A stretch of 64,000 nucleotides of DNA from CANHBY01 sp046342195. GTDB taxonomy: Bacteria > Pseudomonadota > Gammaproteobacteria > Burkholderiales > Burkholderiaceae_C. A program made the position numbers and the translations under genes. The stretch is taken from NCBI GenBank assembly GCA_046342195.1, contig JBKDQE010000013.1:175463-239462 (forward strand), in the 5' to 3' direction. Below the pieces are notes generated by a model. That model saw only the letters and a program-made list of their open reading frames with translations, had not been told where the DNA came from and did no database searches. Shown piece after piece: positions 35,056 through 44,387 of this stretch; the stretch's first letter is position 1; each line of letters starts with the position of its first letter.

Positions 35056-37757
35056 CGCAGCCCCTGTTCTTGGGCTGATGCTTCGGTGGCCCAGTGATCC
35101 TTGCGGCACAAGCCTCTTGCATCGCAATAATCACAAACACGGCCCCGGCCCAGCGGCCGCAGGCCCGCGCCCTCACGCAGGCGTTGCAACTCAGAGCCGA
35201 TACCTTCCAGCAGCAAGTGAGCGGCTTCATTGACTCCCCTCAGATAAAGCATGTTGAGTTTGCTTTCTTTATCATCAAGAGGCAAATAACCTGACACCAG
35301 CTCAGAACTCGTATGCTGCTGCATCATGAGTGCAGCATAAAAAGCCAGTTGTGTATCTTCTGTGGGGTTGGCCATTTGTTTGCTCAAAGTTTGCCTGGCT
35401 CGGGTTTTGTAATCAATCAGCTCGATCACCTCGCGCCCTTCCGCACTGCTCGATTGATCGATGCGGTCAATTTTTCCAAACATCGTCACCCCTTTCCAGC
35501 TCACTGGGTTTGCAGTCAATTCCAATTCGCCGGCCACCCAGCGTACACCTTGCTGGTCACGTTCGTGCAGCCACTTTAAGTAGGGATCAACCAGGTGCTC
35601 AAACGATACCCAATAAGGCCAAAACTCCGCATCCGTCAGGCCCATGGCCTGTTGCGAATCAATAGCCATGGCGCGCAAATGAGCAGCCTCTTCTGGTAAT
35701 GTTGAGGGGACAGTGCGCGCCCTGTGAAAGCGATGCAAGACATCATGCAGCCAAGTGCCGTAATCACGCTTGTCAGGTATTTTTCCCCATTCATGGGTAG
35801 TTTTCAAACCCAACATGCGTAAGGCAAAAAATTGGTAGGGGCAGCTTCGTAATGCGTCACAGGCACTGGCACTCAAACTCAGGGGCAGCAACTCTGGCGC
35901 GCTCGGGTTGCCGGGCTTCACCAGCATGGTTTCCAGTGTTTTCCCGTGCAAAATTTGCGGCCATTGAATTTGAAGATCAGCATCAGGAAATGATCGAGCC
36001 CAAACGAGGGCCAGGTGCTCAAGAAAAGGGCTTGGTGAGCGCGGGTCTTGGCCATCTGAAACCCGATACAACATAGTGACTTGAGGCACGCGTAACAAGT
36101 GCCCCAAAGCCGACCTGAGCGAATTATTTTGAACTTCAACCGAACTCAGCCCGAAAAGCTGGGCCTGGGAAGGGCTCAGACAAGGGTGAGGATGCACCGA
36201 AACACCCCACTGATGGGCATCTGCGCCCGGAAACACGACCGCTGCGAATGGCCTCAAAATGGCCTGCGATAAAGGCGTTACAAAAACTTTGGGCTGCAAA
36301 GGTGCACACGGTATCAGAACAGCGTGCTCCAGGGAAAGATCAACCCATTGCACAAAATCCGTCCAGGTCAGATGACCGGCACCATGGGAAAGACTCTGCC
36401 AAGTTGTGTCATCGCTGCCAAGGTGCAAAACTGATGTCACTTGAGCTCCCGCAGAATCAGAGGCCCACCAATCTATCAAACCCAAAGACTTCAAAACCCG
36501 CTCAAGTACAAGCACCCAATCATGTAAAGACTGAACCGCATTCACAGAGAACTCGGCACGCGCTTGCAGGGCCTCGTCCCATAATACCCTGGATGCGACT
36601 GACAATGCATCAGGAGGGACGTCGGCAATCGACCTCCAGGCACCTTTACGCAGTTCAGCCTCCAGCTGATCTGCTTGATCCAAGGTTTGTGGTCGTGTTT
36701 TTAGGGCATCAAGTAAATCGTCCATGCTCGATTGGGGCGAAAACCATGTCAACCATGCCATCAAGCATGCTGCCGCGGTGCTTGTAGAAAGCTTCCATCC
36801 TGTTTCATCCTGAACGGAAACTTGCTGTCGTTTCAGCAAAGCCTGAACCCTGCGCATCAAAACACGGTCTTGAGCCACAACCGCCACCGGCACCTCATTG
36901 CGCTGCACATGATGAAGAATAATGGCCGCAGATCGCTGGGCTTCATCTTCAAAGTCAGTGCAGGCTCCAATTTTCAACGTGGATGAGAAACCCGTCAGCA
37001 CCCAATTACCGTCATCATTCTGGACTTCTGAATCAAGGTTCACCATGCCACAGTGAGCCTGTTTCGAGGCATGCGACCACACGGCCTGAGCCAAAGGGTC
37101 AGGGCCTCCGGCCTGAACCAGCCCCCAGGCCTCCACCCTCACTGGAGGCGTGAACAAAATGTCTGACAAAGGTGGAGGCTGCAAAGCGGCCCATTCGAGG
37201 GCGACACGAACAATGGTTTGCTCTCTTTGGGCCGCACTGCCTGCCCATTTGATCTCCTCTCGACAATGCTGCCAATAAGCTGGCCTCTGCTCAGGAGGCA
37301 CCAACGCTGCCGCTCGTGCAATATCATGCGCAGTTTGTACCAAAGCCCCCAAGGCATATTCCATGGCCAATTGATCACCTTGCCCAAAACTCATGACCTG
37401 AGCCAGCAAGGCTTTGGCCACGAGACGATCCATGGCCACATCAAAAGTGATCATGCCTACTTCAACTTTCGAGGCCGGCGCCCACGCTCTTGCGAGGGTT
37501 TGAGGGGTTTCAAACTGAGGCAGCCAGCCCCCAATTTGATCAGCCCAGGCATGACGAGCCCACGGCAAATGCACCACCTGAGGCAACAACACCACTGTGT
37601 TTCGCGGAGATACCCGGGTTTCAGCCAACCAGCGCGACAAAGTCTTCACGACTTTGAACCATGGAGAGATTTTTCCCGCGCCACCATCAGAGCCCACCAT
37701 TGAGCCAGGGCGTGTCATCATTTGAATCCCATTGAAATCAAGAGTTCGAGGCTTCAT
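35052..37757 (-). CDS. addB: AddB-type nuclease subunit with Fe-S cluster motif
   Basis: The roughly 901-residue product has a long inactive-helicase-like N-terminal region and a C-terminal PD-(D/E)XK nuclease domain (GKIDRID; VIELIDYKTRA with D782 and K784). Four cysteines, C639 (RSCPYQFFALRML) and C875, C878, C884 (VCDYCDARGLC), reproduce the iron-staple pattern of AddB/RecB-like nucleases that holds a [4Fe-4S] cluster. I see no Walker A motif near the N-terminus. The start is uncertain: 37757 is used here, and an ATG 13 codons further in has a better-placed purine stretch. It is the first gene of a coupled addB-addA pair. The 335-nt divergent gap to the SPOR gene shows nothing clear. Confidence 0.85.
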   Translation of the reverse strand: MKPRTLDFNGIQMMTRPGSMVGSDGGAGKISPWFKVVKTLSRWLAETRVSPRNTVVLLPQVVHLPWARHAWADQIGGWLPQFETPQTLARAWAPASKVEVGMITFDVAMDRLVAKALLAQVMSFGQGDQLAMEYALGALVQTAHDIARAAALVPPEQRPAYWQHCREEIKWAGSAAQREQTIVRVALEWAALQPPPLSDILFTPPVRVEAWGLVQAGGPDPLAQAVWSHASKQAHCGMVNLDSEVQNDDGNWVLTGFSSTLKIGACTDFEDEAQRSAAIILHHVQRNEVPVAVVAQDRVLMRRVQALLKRQQVSVQDETGWKLSTSTAAACLMAWLTWFSPQSSMDDLLDALKTRPQTLDQADQLEAELRKGAWRSIADVPPDALSVASRVLWDEALQARAEFSVNAVQSLHDWVLVLERVLKSLGLIDWWASDSAGAQVTSVLHLGSDDTTWQSLSHGAGHLTWTDFVQWVDLSLEHAVLIPCAPLQPKVFVTPLSQAILRPFAAVVFPGADAHQWGVSVHPHPCLSPSQAQLFGLSSVEVQNNSLRSALGHLLRVPQVTMLYRVSDGQDPRSPSPFLEHLALVWARSFPDADLQIQWPQILHGKTLETMLVKPGNPSAPELLPLSLSASACDALRSCPYQFFALRMLGLKTTHEWGKIPDKRDYGTWLHDVLHRFHRARTVPSTLPEEAAHLRAMAIDSQQAMGLTDAEFWPYWVSFEHLVDPYLKWLHERDQQGVRWVAGELELTANPVSWKGVTMFGKIDRIDQSSSAEGREVIELIDYKTRARQTLSKQMANPTEDTQLAFYAALMMQQHTSSELVSGYLPLDDKESKLNMLYLRGVNEAAHLLLEGIGSELQRLREGAGLRPLGRGRVCDYCDARGLCRKDHWATEASAQEQGLR

Positions 37758-38092
37758 GCCCCATTGGATACGCTGGGAAGGCCCATGGGCCTTGGCCAAG
37801 CACGAGACACCCCCGTCGTCATGCTGCGCGCAGTTGTTGTCATACTGATCCGGGTTACAGAAGCCGAAAAATGATAAAAGCAGCAGAGTAAAATGAACAA
37901 GCAGGCGTTTATATTCATTTTTGCGCATGACACGCGAAATGGCGAGGTGGCGGCTTGAATGATGGCACACCCACACAAAAGACTATCTTTGAACCCAAGG
38001 TGACACTCCCCGTCAGCGAAGAGAACGATGATTGGTTCCGATAAAAAAACAATCAATGAGCAAAATTGCGCCAATGCGCTGGAGATTTTTCA

Positions 38093-38719
38093 ATGATCCA
38101 CCCTCTTCCCTCTGCGGCTCTCAGCAAACCTCAGCGGGGCCGCTTTCTGCAAGGCATGTTGATCGGCCTGCTGATTGGCCTGGCCCTTGCCGTTGGCATC
38201 ACACTGTATGTCAACAAAACACCTAGCCCCTTCGTCAATAAAGTGCCCCATCGAACCGCCATCGAAGACGATGCTGAAGCCCAAAAAAACCGCCACTGGA
38301 ATCCCAATGATCCACTGATTCAGGGCCGCCCCACCAAACCCACCGGAAATACGGCCTCCTCTTTTCCTCCGCCCGGTGTGGTGTTGCCACCACCAGAGCA
38401 AGCTGTTGTGGTGCCTGCAACATCCTCCAGTCCTGGATCAGAAACTGAGGTATCTTCTTCAGGCGGCAATCAGGAAATCGGAACTTTTTTTGTTCAGGCA
38501 GGCGCCTTCAGTCGCCAAGAGGACGCGGAGCAACAGCGCGCCCGGCTGGCAATGATCAATCTTGAAGCCAAGGTCTCAGAAAAAGTTCAGTCCGGGCGAA
38601 CAATTTATCGAGTTCGTCTGGGCCCATTTGAAAAAAAAGCTGATGCCGATGCCGCCAAAATACAGATCGAATCTGAAGGTATGGATGCCAGTTTGTTCAA
38701 AGCTCAGTCAGCTTATTGA
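38093..38719 (+). CDS. SPOR-domain membrane protein (FtsN-like architecture)
   Basis: This 208-residue protein has a short cytoplasmic N-terminus, one membrane helix (GMLIGLLIGLALAVGITLYV, about residues 20-40), a Pro/Ser-rich linker (about residues 80-125), and a C-terminal SPOR domain (IGTFFVQAGAFSRQEDAEQQ; YRVRLGPFEKKADADAA). SPOR domains bind septal peptidoglycan lacking stem peptides, and this layout is that of FtsN-like division proteins. The start at 38093 has GGAG about 9 nt upstream. It is followed by dsbA on the same strand, an arrangement I associate with Burkholderiales, where argS often precedes it; argS is absent here. Confidence 0.9.
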   Translation: MIHPLPSAALSKPQRGRFLQGMLIGLLIGLALAVGITLYVNKTPSPFVNKVPHRTAIEDDAEAQKNRHWNPNDPLIQGRPTKPTGNTASSFPPPGVVLPPPEQAVVVPATSSSPGSETEVSSSGGNQEIGTFFVQAGAFSRQEDAEQQRARLAMINLEAKVSEKVQSGRTIYRVRLGPFEKKADADAAKIQIESEGMDASLFKAQSAY

Positions 38720-38780
38720 TTTCACTTTACTCTCTGCATCACAGTACTGTTTTAATTCATCAGCACACAAGGGAATGGTC

Positions 38781-39443
38781 ATGAAACGTCGTGAATTTTC
38801 TTTAGGCTTGGTCACCTGCAGTTGGGGGGCTATCGCCCTTCCTGGCGCCGTATTAAGCCAAGAGGGTACCCCAATAGAAGGCAAGCATTACGCCCGCATT
38901 ACCCCCCCTGCCCCAGGGGGTGCCCCCGGGAAAATTGAGGTAGTAGAATTTTTCTGGTACGGATGCCCTCACTGTTATGCTTTCGAGCCACAATTAGAAG
39001 CTTGGATCAAGCTGCTCCCGAATGACATTTCCTTCCGCCGGGTTCCTGTGGCGTTCAGGCAAGATCCCTTCGTTGCCCACCAAAAACTTTACTTTTCCCT
39101 GGAAAGCCTAGGGCTGGTTGAAAAACTTCAACGCAAGGTTTTCGATGAAATTCACTCCTCTGATCAGGGCAAAAAAACAAAGTTGTCCAATCTGAACGAA
39201 ATCATTGAGTTTCTCGCCAAGCAGGGGGTTGATCAGGCCCAGTTTTCAGCGGTTTTCAACTCTTTCGCGATCAGCACAAAACTGAGTCAAGCCGAAAAGC
39301 TTGTCAAGGCATACCAGATTAACGGTGTTCCCTCCATTGGCATTCACGGGCAATTCCTGACTGACGGCCCCATGGCCGGTGGAATGGACAAAGCATTGCG
39401 CGTCACCGACTTTTTAATACAAAAAATAAGATCCAAGGCCTGA
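38781..39443 (+). CDS. dsbA: Thiol:disulfide interchange protein DsbA
   Basis: This is a 220-residue periplasmic oxidoreductase. An N-terminal signal peptide (cleavage near GAVLSQ, residues 20-28) is followed by a thioredoxin-like fold with the active site C62-P-H-C65 (FFWYGCPHCYAFEP) and a cis-proline loop NGVPSIGI. CPHC is the canonical DsbA motif for oxidising folding proteins. The ATG at 38781 is preceded by AAGGGA; another ATG lies two codons upstream. It follows the SPOR gene by 61 nt. No dsbB lies in the window. Confidence 0.95.
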   Translation: MKRREFSLGLVTCSWGAIALPGAVLSQEGTPIEGKHYARITPPAPGGAPGKIEVVEFFWYGCPHCYAFEPQLEAWIKLLPNDISFRRVPVAFRQDPFVAHQKLYFSLESLGLVEKLQRKVFDEIHSSDQGKKTKLSNLNEIIEFLAKQGVDQAQFSAVFNSFAISTKLSQAEKLVKAYQINGVPSIGIHGQFLTDGPMAGGMDKALRVTDFLIQKIRSKA

Positions 39444-39664
39444 TAGGCTCACTGCGTCACAAAAAGAGTTTTTGAGTACACACCCTGCCATGCGGGCAGG
39501 GTCTGAATCGCTTTAAAAGTTCATAGGCCAGGCGATGTCGCAGGGTGGTGATTGGCGTTGGCACGTGTCGCTGAGCGCGGACATCTCCGTGGAGCGTATG
39601 TTTTGAGAAGCCCAGGTAGAATTTTGATGGCTTATCATGCCAAGTTTTTGATGACACAGTAAGA

Positions 39665-40792
39665 CTAAACCCGATTCAAAATACTTCCATTCTTGACAGC
39701 CAGTTTATCAATCAAACGAGATGCAATCTGGTTAAGAGGTAGTACCTCGCTGGCAGCACCGGCTGCGATAGCTTCTCGTGGCATACCAAATACAACGCAT
39801 GTGGCCTCATCCTGAACAAAATTATAGCTGCCGGCATCCAGCATGGCCCGCATGGCCGTTGCTCCATCAGCGCCCATCCCCGTCAACATCACTCCGATCG
39901 CATTGGGCCCCACCACCCGAGCAGCCGATTTGAAAAGAACTTCAACCGATGGCTTGTGGCGATTCACAGGCTCGCCATCCTGGACACGCGCCACATAGTT
40001 TGCGCCACTGCGTTCTACGAACAAATGCATTCCCCCAGGAGCTATATACGCATGCCCTGGAAGAATTCGTTCGCCGTCCTTGGCTTCCGCCACATGGATG
40101 CGGCACAGGCTGTCGAGTCTGGCCGCATAGCTGCGCGTGAAGCCGGGCGGCATATGCTGCGTAATGACCACAGCGGGGCAATCAGGCGGAAGATTCATCA
40201 ACACTTCCTTGGTTGCCTCGGTTCCACCTGTAGATGCCCCAATAAATATGATTTTTTCTGTCGAAATTCGTGCCAAGCTCTGTGGCTGACCTGAATGTCC
40301 GGGAACATTTCCAGACACTGGGCCATGGGCCACTTTTGGTTGCACTGAGGGGGCATGGGGCACATTCACAGAAGGAGGCGGACGACGTAGTTTGGCCTTG
40401 GCTGCTATACGGATTTTTTCGGTGATGTCATGAGCCAGTAGTTTGAGACCATCGGCTACACCAATTTTGGGCTTGGCGACAAATTCAATGGCCCCCAATT
40501 CCAAGGCACGCAGTGTGACATCGGCCCCTCGTTCAGTCAGGGTGGATACCATCACAACAGGCATGGGACGCAGCCGCATGAGCTTGCCAAGAAAATCAAT
40601 GCCATCCATGCGCGGCATTTCAACATCCAGCGTAATCACATCCGGATTCAGCGCGCGAATCATTTCCCGAGCAACCAGAGGGTCGCTGGCCGCCCCAATG
40701 CATTCCATGTCGGACTGCCGGTTGATAATCTCTGTGAGCAGGCTTCTCACCAGTGCTGAATCATCTACCACGATCACTCGGGTTTTAGCCAT
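39665..40792 (-). CDS. cheB: Chemotaxis protein-glutamate methylesterase/deamidase CheB
   Basis: This 375-residue protein has an N-terminal receiver domain (D10/D11; phospho-acceptor D56 in ITLDVEMPRMDG) and a C-terminal methylesterase domain. The latter has the catalytic Ser in FIGASTGGTEA, His in ITQHMPPGFTRSYA and Asp in MLTGMGADGATAM. CheB removes receptor methyl groups after phosphorylation by CheA and so resets sensitivity. The linker of about 50 residues is Pro/Gln/His-rich. It is last in the cheR-cheD-cheB run, 12 nt after cheD. Confidence 0.97.
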   Translation of the reverse strand: MAKTRVIVVDDSALVRSLLTEIINRQSDMECIGAASDPLVAREMIRALNPDVITLDVEMPRMDGIDFLGKLMRLRPMPVVMVSTLTERGADVTLRALELGAIEFVAKPKIGVADGLKLLAHDITEKIRIAAKAKLRRPPPSVNVPHAPSVQPKVAHGPVSGNVPGHSGQPQSLARISTEKIIFIGASTGGTEATKEVLMNLPPDCPAVVITQHMPPGFTRSYAARLDSLCRIHVAEAKDGERILPGHAYIAPGGMHLFVERSGANYVARVQDGEPVNRHKPSVEVLFKSAARVVGPNAIGVMLTGMGADGATAMRAMLDAGSYNFVQDEATCVVFGMPREAIAAGAASEVLPLNQIASRLIDKLAVKNGSILNRV

Positions 40793-40804
40793 TTTGAGAT
40801 CCTT

Positions 40805-41458
40805 TTATGACTTGTTTCTTTCATAAAGAAGTACTGAGCCGGCACCCATACCTTGGGGTATTACTTTTTGCGCCGCGGCTCGATCTTGTGTAATCAAGAT
40901 ATCGGGGTTGCTTGGTGCCAGACGCTTGACCATTGCCTTGCCGCTGACTGGTAAAAAACAAACCTTCCGCGGATAAACCTCCATGACATCTTTTGAAACC
41001 ACTGGAATACGCTCTGTTTTTAGATAATCCATGACAAAAATAGTGTTACGCTCACCTATATTAATTGCACTCATGCCCTTCATCACCTGCCCCCCTCCAA
41101 ACACCTTGGCTTCAAGTGAAGATCGCGAAGCTCCTAATTTAAGAAGCTCATTAATTAACAACTCCATCGCAAATGATCCATAACGGGCACAGTCACCATC
41201 TCCATCAGGCAACATAAAGTGGTTCATTCCTCCCACTTTGGCCGCCCGATCCCACAGGCAAGCTGAAATACACGAGCCTAAAGTGGTCATGATCAAAATT
41301 TCTTCATTGGAAACATAATACTCACCCGGAAGAATTTTTACTGCTTCTGTCTTGAAATGGGCTTCATAAAAGAAAAAAGAAGCCTCGCCTGGTTTCCGTG
41401 GTCTGGAGTTCAATTCTTTTAGCTTGACCGTACTATTGGAAACCAATAGATTGCTCAT
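40805..41458 (-). CDS. cheD: Chemoreceptor glutamine deamidase CheD
   Basis: This 217-residue protein has the CheD core TTLGSCISACLWDRAAKVGG and NHFMLPDG, with the catalytic Cys in GSCIS and the His in NHFMLP. CheD deamidates receptor glutamines and in some species interacts with CheC. It is longer than the usual 160-200 residues because of an N-terminal extension of about 35 residues. The start overlaps the cheR stop codon by 4 nt (ATGA), so the genes are translationally coupled. Confidence 0.95.
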   Translation of the reverse strand: MSNLLVSNSTVKLKELNSRPRKPGEASFFFYEAHFKTEAVKILPGEYYVSNEEILIMTTLGSCISACLWDRAAKVGGMNHFMLPDGDGDCARYGSFAMELLINELLKLGASRSSLEAKVFGGGQVMKGMSAINIGERNTIFVMDYLKTERIPVVSKDVMEVYPRKVCFLPVSGKAMVKRLAPSNPDILITQDRAAAQKVIPQGMGAGSVLLYERNKS

Positions 41459-42336
41459 CTTGAAACCCTTGCATAAATTGTTTTGCCACGCAAATGAAAA
41501 AGGTCTCTCGAATCGCTAAAATTTTCCGAGTGGCCCACAAACAGAAGGCTGCCAGGCTTCATCACGGCATGAATTCGCTCCAATATTTTTCTTTGAGTAC
41601 CCTCATCAAAATAAATCATGACATTCCGGCAAAACACAAAATCGAATATTTCACCAAGAGACCATCTTGAATCTGTCAAATTATGAATACGAAATTCCAC
41701 GAGGCGGGCCACTTCAGGCCGAATCCTGATGCGGCCAAGGTTGTCACCTTTTCCTTTTAAAAAATGGCGATAAATGCGCTCTGAGGTAAGGCCTCGGGGG
41801 TCAGCAGAGTAAATTCCTTGACGGGCCACGGCCAACACCTTGGTGTCAATATCACTGCAAATGACTTTGACATCAGCTTTATGGCCCAGCGCTTCGACCA
41901 CGGTCATGGCAATAGAGTAGGGCTCTTCACCGGTCGAAGCGGCATTGCACCAAATTCGAACCTGTTTGCCTGCCCGATCAGCAAGCATCTTGGACAGTTC
42001 ATGAAAATGATGCTCTTCCCGAAAAAAAGCAGTGAGGTTGGTGGTCAGGCAATTGATGAATTCCTGCCACTCCTGCTCAGCGGCCACACCAGAGATACTC
42101 TCCAGCATTTGAAGATAACTCGTGAAGGATTTATACCCCGTTTCACGCAGCCGGCGCGACAAACGGCTGTACACCATGGCCTGTTTGCCGGAGTGCAAAT
42201 TGATCCCGGCGCGTTGGTAGATCAACTCACGCACACGGTTAAAGTCAGCCACAGAATAAGCAAATTCCTGCTCAGCCACCATTGATGACACATCACTACT
42301 GCCTCCAAATGTGTTGCCTGGCACGATGGCTCCCAT
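41455..42336 (-). CDS. cheR: Chemotaxis protein methyltransferase CheR
   Basis: This 293-residue protein methylates receptor glutamates with S-adenosylmethionine. It has the N-terminal all-helical domain and the SAM-binding block RIWCNAASTGEEPYSIAM, followed by FDFVFCRNVMIYFDE. Length and motifs match full-length CheR with the beta subdomain that docks pentapeptide-bearing receptors, which fits the DWEHF tail of the receptor at 23774-25702. It is the first gene of cheR-cheD-cheB, separated from the cheA block by about 32 kb. Confidence 0.97.
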   Translation of the reverse strand: MGAIVPGNTFGGSSDVSSMVAEQEFAYSVADFNRVRELIYQRAGINLHSGKQAMVYSRLSRRLRETGYKSFTSYLQMLESISGVAAEQEWQEFINCLTTNLTAFFREEHHFHELSKMLADRAGKQVRIWCNAASTGEEPYSIAMTVVEALGHKADVKVICSDIDTKVLAVARQGIYSADPRGLTSERIYRHFLKGKGDNLGRIRIRPEVARLVEFRIHNLTDSRWSLGEIFDFVFCRNVMIYFDEGTQRKILERIHAVMKPGSLLFVGHSENFSDSRDLFHLRGKTIYARVSR

Positions 42337-42433
42337 TTTTTCTCCTGTCGCTACGCAGCCTAATGAGGGAAAATCTTCTGGATATGAAGGTCATAAAATA
42401 CATCTCAAAAGACCCTCAAGTGTCCAGACCTTG

Positions 42434-42441
42434 TTATCGGC
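42434..42441 (-). promoter_or_regulatory. Isolated sigma-28-like -10 element upstream of cheR (weak)
   Basis: GCCGATAA occurs exactly on the minus strand about 100 nt upstream of cheR. The sequence 11 nt further upstream (ACAGAAAA) does not resemble the sigma-28 -35 half, so this is only a half-site. The 345-nt gap 42337-42681 also holds the repeat at 42511-42534; nothing else was recognised there. Confidence 0.3.
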
Positions 42442-42510
42442 TGTAGTGTGATTTTTCTGTAGGGTGCCAAACATTTAATTTGATCGGGAAATTGGCTGCT
42501 TTTTGAACTG

Positions 42511-42534
42511 GCATCTTTGGTGTTCACAGGCCCT
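42511..42534 (-). repeat. 24-nt dispersed intergenic repeat, copy 3
   Basis: Read on the minus strand it starts AGGGCCTGTGAACACC and ends AAAGATGC, matching the copies at 23712-23735 and 28992-29015. The match with copy 1 continues for several bases (CCAGT). The adjacent plus-strand sequence AGAACCTCTGC resembles the end of the inverted-repeat elements at 26534 and 28304. This suggests a pile-up of insertion-element ends upstream of trpE. Confidence 0.55.
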
Positions 42535-42681
42535 AAAGAACCTCTGCTTCAGTAGGCTGCGGTCAGCCAGGTATTGGGTGGTTGAAAGGTTCGATGCGTG
42601 GGCATGGGTTTCGGCGCTGGCTCGCGCCTTTCGCGTTCTGTTTGTTGCCCAGCTATCATTGACGATGGAGGTTTTCCATTT

Positions 42682-44166
42682 GTGATCACAGAAATTGAAT
42701 TTAACAAACTGGCTGCTGAGGGCTACAACCGGGTGCCTGTCATGCGCAAAGCCCCCTCTGATCTGGACACACCCTTATCGGTGTATCTCAAGCTGGTGGG
42801 GCAAGGTAATGCGGCCCGGCGCAGCTTTTTGCTTGAATCCGTGTTGGGTGGTGAACGTTTTGGTCGCTATTCATTCATTGGTCTTCCAGCCCGTACCTGG
42901 TTGCGCGCTTCGAGCATGAAAACGGAAGTCTTGGTCGATGATGTGGTGATGGAGTCAGCTCAGGGTAATCCGCTGGATTTCATCGCCTCATATCAAAGTC
43001 GCTTCAAGGTGGCTTTGCAGCCAGGTTTGCCTCGATTTTGCGGTGGCTTGGCCGGTTACTTTGGCTACGACACGGTTCGATATATTGAACCCAAGTTGGC
43101 CGATGGCCATTTGCCCGGTGGCTTGCCCACGCCTGATATTCTTCTGCTGCAGTGTGAAGAACTGGCCGTTATTGACAACCTGACCGGCACCCTGCAGCTA
43201 ATTGTGTACGCAGACCCTTCACAGGCAAACGCCTATGCCTGGGCGCAGGCTCGATTGGCAGAGTTGGCGCTGCGATTACAGCGTGGCATCGATACACCCA
43301 GGGTGTTGCCTCTCGCTTCTCCTCCAGTAGAGCGTCAATTTGACAAGCTCGACTACCTTGCCGCCGTCAGGCATGCCAAAGAATATATCTCGGCAGGCGA
43401 TATGATGCAGGTGCAAATCGGGCAGCGTCTCAACCGGCCTTTTTCCGCTAGCCCCCTGAGCCTTTATCGGGCACTGCGATCGCTCAACCCATCGCCATAC
43501 ATGTATTACTATGATCTCGGCAGCTACCATATTGTAGGGGCTTCCCCTGAAATTCTGGTGCGTCAGGAGCGCTGCGCCGAAGGGCAAAAGGTCACCATTC
43601 GGCCTCTGGCCGGCACACGACCCCGCGGATCATCATCTGAACAAGATCAAGCCCTCCAAGCTGAATTGGAAGCCGACCCCAAAGAGCGTGCAGAGCATTT
43701 GATGCTCATCGACTTGGCTCGCAACGACATTGGCCGAATTGCACAAACCGGGAGTGTCAAGGTAACTGAAGCCTTTGTGGTTGAGCGCTACTCTCATGTG
43801 ATGCACATTGTCAGCAATGTGGAAGGCTTGCTGAAAGACGGAATGAGTAACCTCGACGTTCTCAAGGCCACGTTCCCCGCAGGCACCTTGACCGGAGCGC
43901 CTAAGGTTCGAGCCATGGAGATCATCGACAAACTTGAGCCAGTCAAGCGGGGTATTTACGGTGGCGCGTGTGGTTACTTGAGCTACGCCGGCGATATGGA
44001 CTTGGCCATTTCAATTCGCACAGGAATTATCTGTAACCAAACCTTGTACGTTCAAGCCTCCGCCGGGATCGTCGCTGATTCGGTTCCTGAACTTGAGTGG
44101 CAGGAAACCGAGGCCAAAGCCCGCGCTTTATTACGAGCCGCCGAACTCGTTGATGCAGGGTTTTAA
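42682..44166 (+). CDS. trpE: Anthranilate synthase component I
   Basis: This 494-residue enzyme converts chorismate to anthranilate with the TrpG amidotransferase, the first committed step of tryptophan synthesis. It carries the feedback-binding LLES motif (RRSFLLESVLGGERFGRYSF) and the chorismate-binding domain with IRPLAGTRPRG, LIDLARNDIGR and SAGIVADSVPELEW. The start is taken as the GTG at 42682: it gives the usual N-terminus (TEIEFNKLAAEGYNRVPV) and has GGAGG about 10 nt upstream. A reading from 42598 adds 28 atypical residues. No trpG, trpD or trpC follows within the window. Confidence 0.95.
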   Translation: MITEIEFNKLAAEGYNRVPVMRKAPSDLDTPLSVYLKLVGQGNAARRSFLLESVLGGERFGRYSFIGLPARTWLRASSMKTEVLVDDVVMESAQGNPLDFIASYQSRFKVALQPGLPRFCGGLAGYFGYDTVRYIEPKLADGHLPGGLPTPDILLLQCEELAVIDNLTGTLQLIVYADPSQANAYAWAQARLAELALRLQRGIDTPRVLPLASPPVERQFDKLDYLAAVRHAKEYISAGDMMQVQIGQRLNRPFSASPLSLYRALRSLNPSPYMYYYDLGSYHIVGASPEILVRQERCAEGQKVTIRPLAGTRPRGSSSEQDQALQAELEADPKERAEHLMLIDLARNDIGRIAQTGSVKVTEAFVVERYSHVMHIVSNVEGLLKDGMSNLDVLKATFPAGTLTGAPKVRAMEIIDKLEPVKRGIYGGACGYLSYAGDMDLAISIRTGIICNQTLYVQASAGIVADSVPELEWQETEAKARALLRAAELVDAGF

Positions 44167-44387
44167 AGTGCTTATCCTTGAATGCCCCGCCCTGATGCAA
44201 GAATGGGGGTAGACATTCCCCTGTCCTGAGCTTATGTGGTACGGCCAAGTCATTATTGTTGTTGGTACCCCTACAATTCAGAGTTCAGCGTTAATGCTGC
44301 TTTGAAATTCTCGGTTTCAACCCCCACTACGGTTCTGCGGGTTGGGTTTTTCGGGCCAGTTGGCCCTCTCAGTAAGGAAAATTGCAC

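Noticed and set aside
37785..37874. A 29-residue plus-strand frame (MGLGQARDTPVVMLRAV, then VVILIRVTEAEK) upstream of addB on the opposite strand
   Set aside because: It has a hydrophobic core but poorly placed ribosome binding sequence and no recognised relative; a chance frame is as likely.
39487..39515. CCCTGCC/GGCAGGG inverted repeat after dsbA as a terminator
   Set aside because: The stem is good but no T-run follows on either strand; at most a rho-dependent or attenuating structure.
42503..42685. Trp-containing short frame upstream of trpE as a possible attenuation leader peptide
   Set aside because: The tryptophans are scattered, the frame runs past the trpE start, and no terminator/antiterminator pair with a T-run was seen; the region is better explained by IS-end fragments.
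44300..44365. Hairpin-like sequence (CAACCC and GGGTTG) with T-rich sequence before yajC
   Set aside because: The stem is only six pairs with a long loop and the T-run is interrupted, so it is not a convincing terminator or riboswitch.
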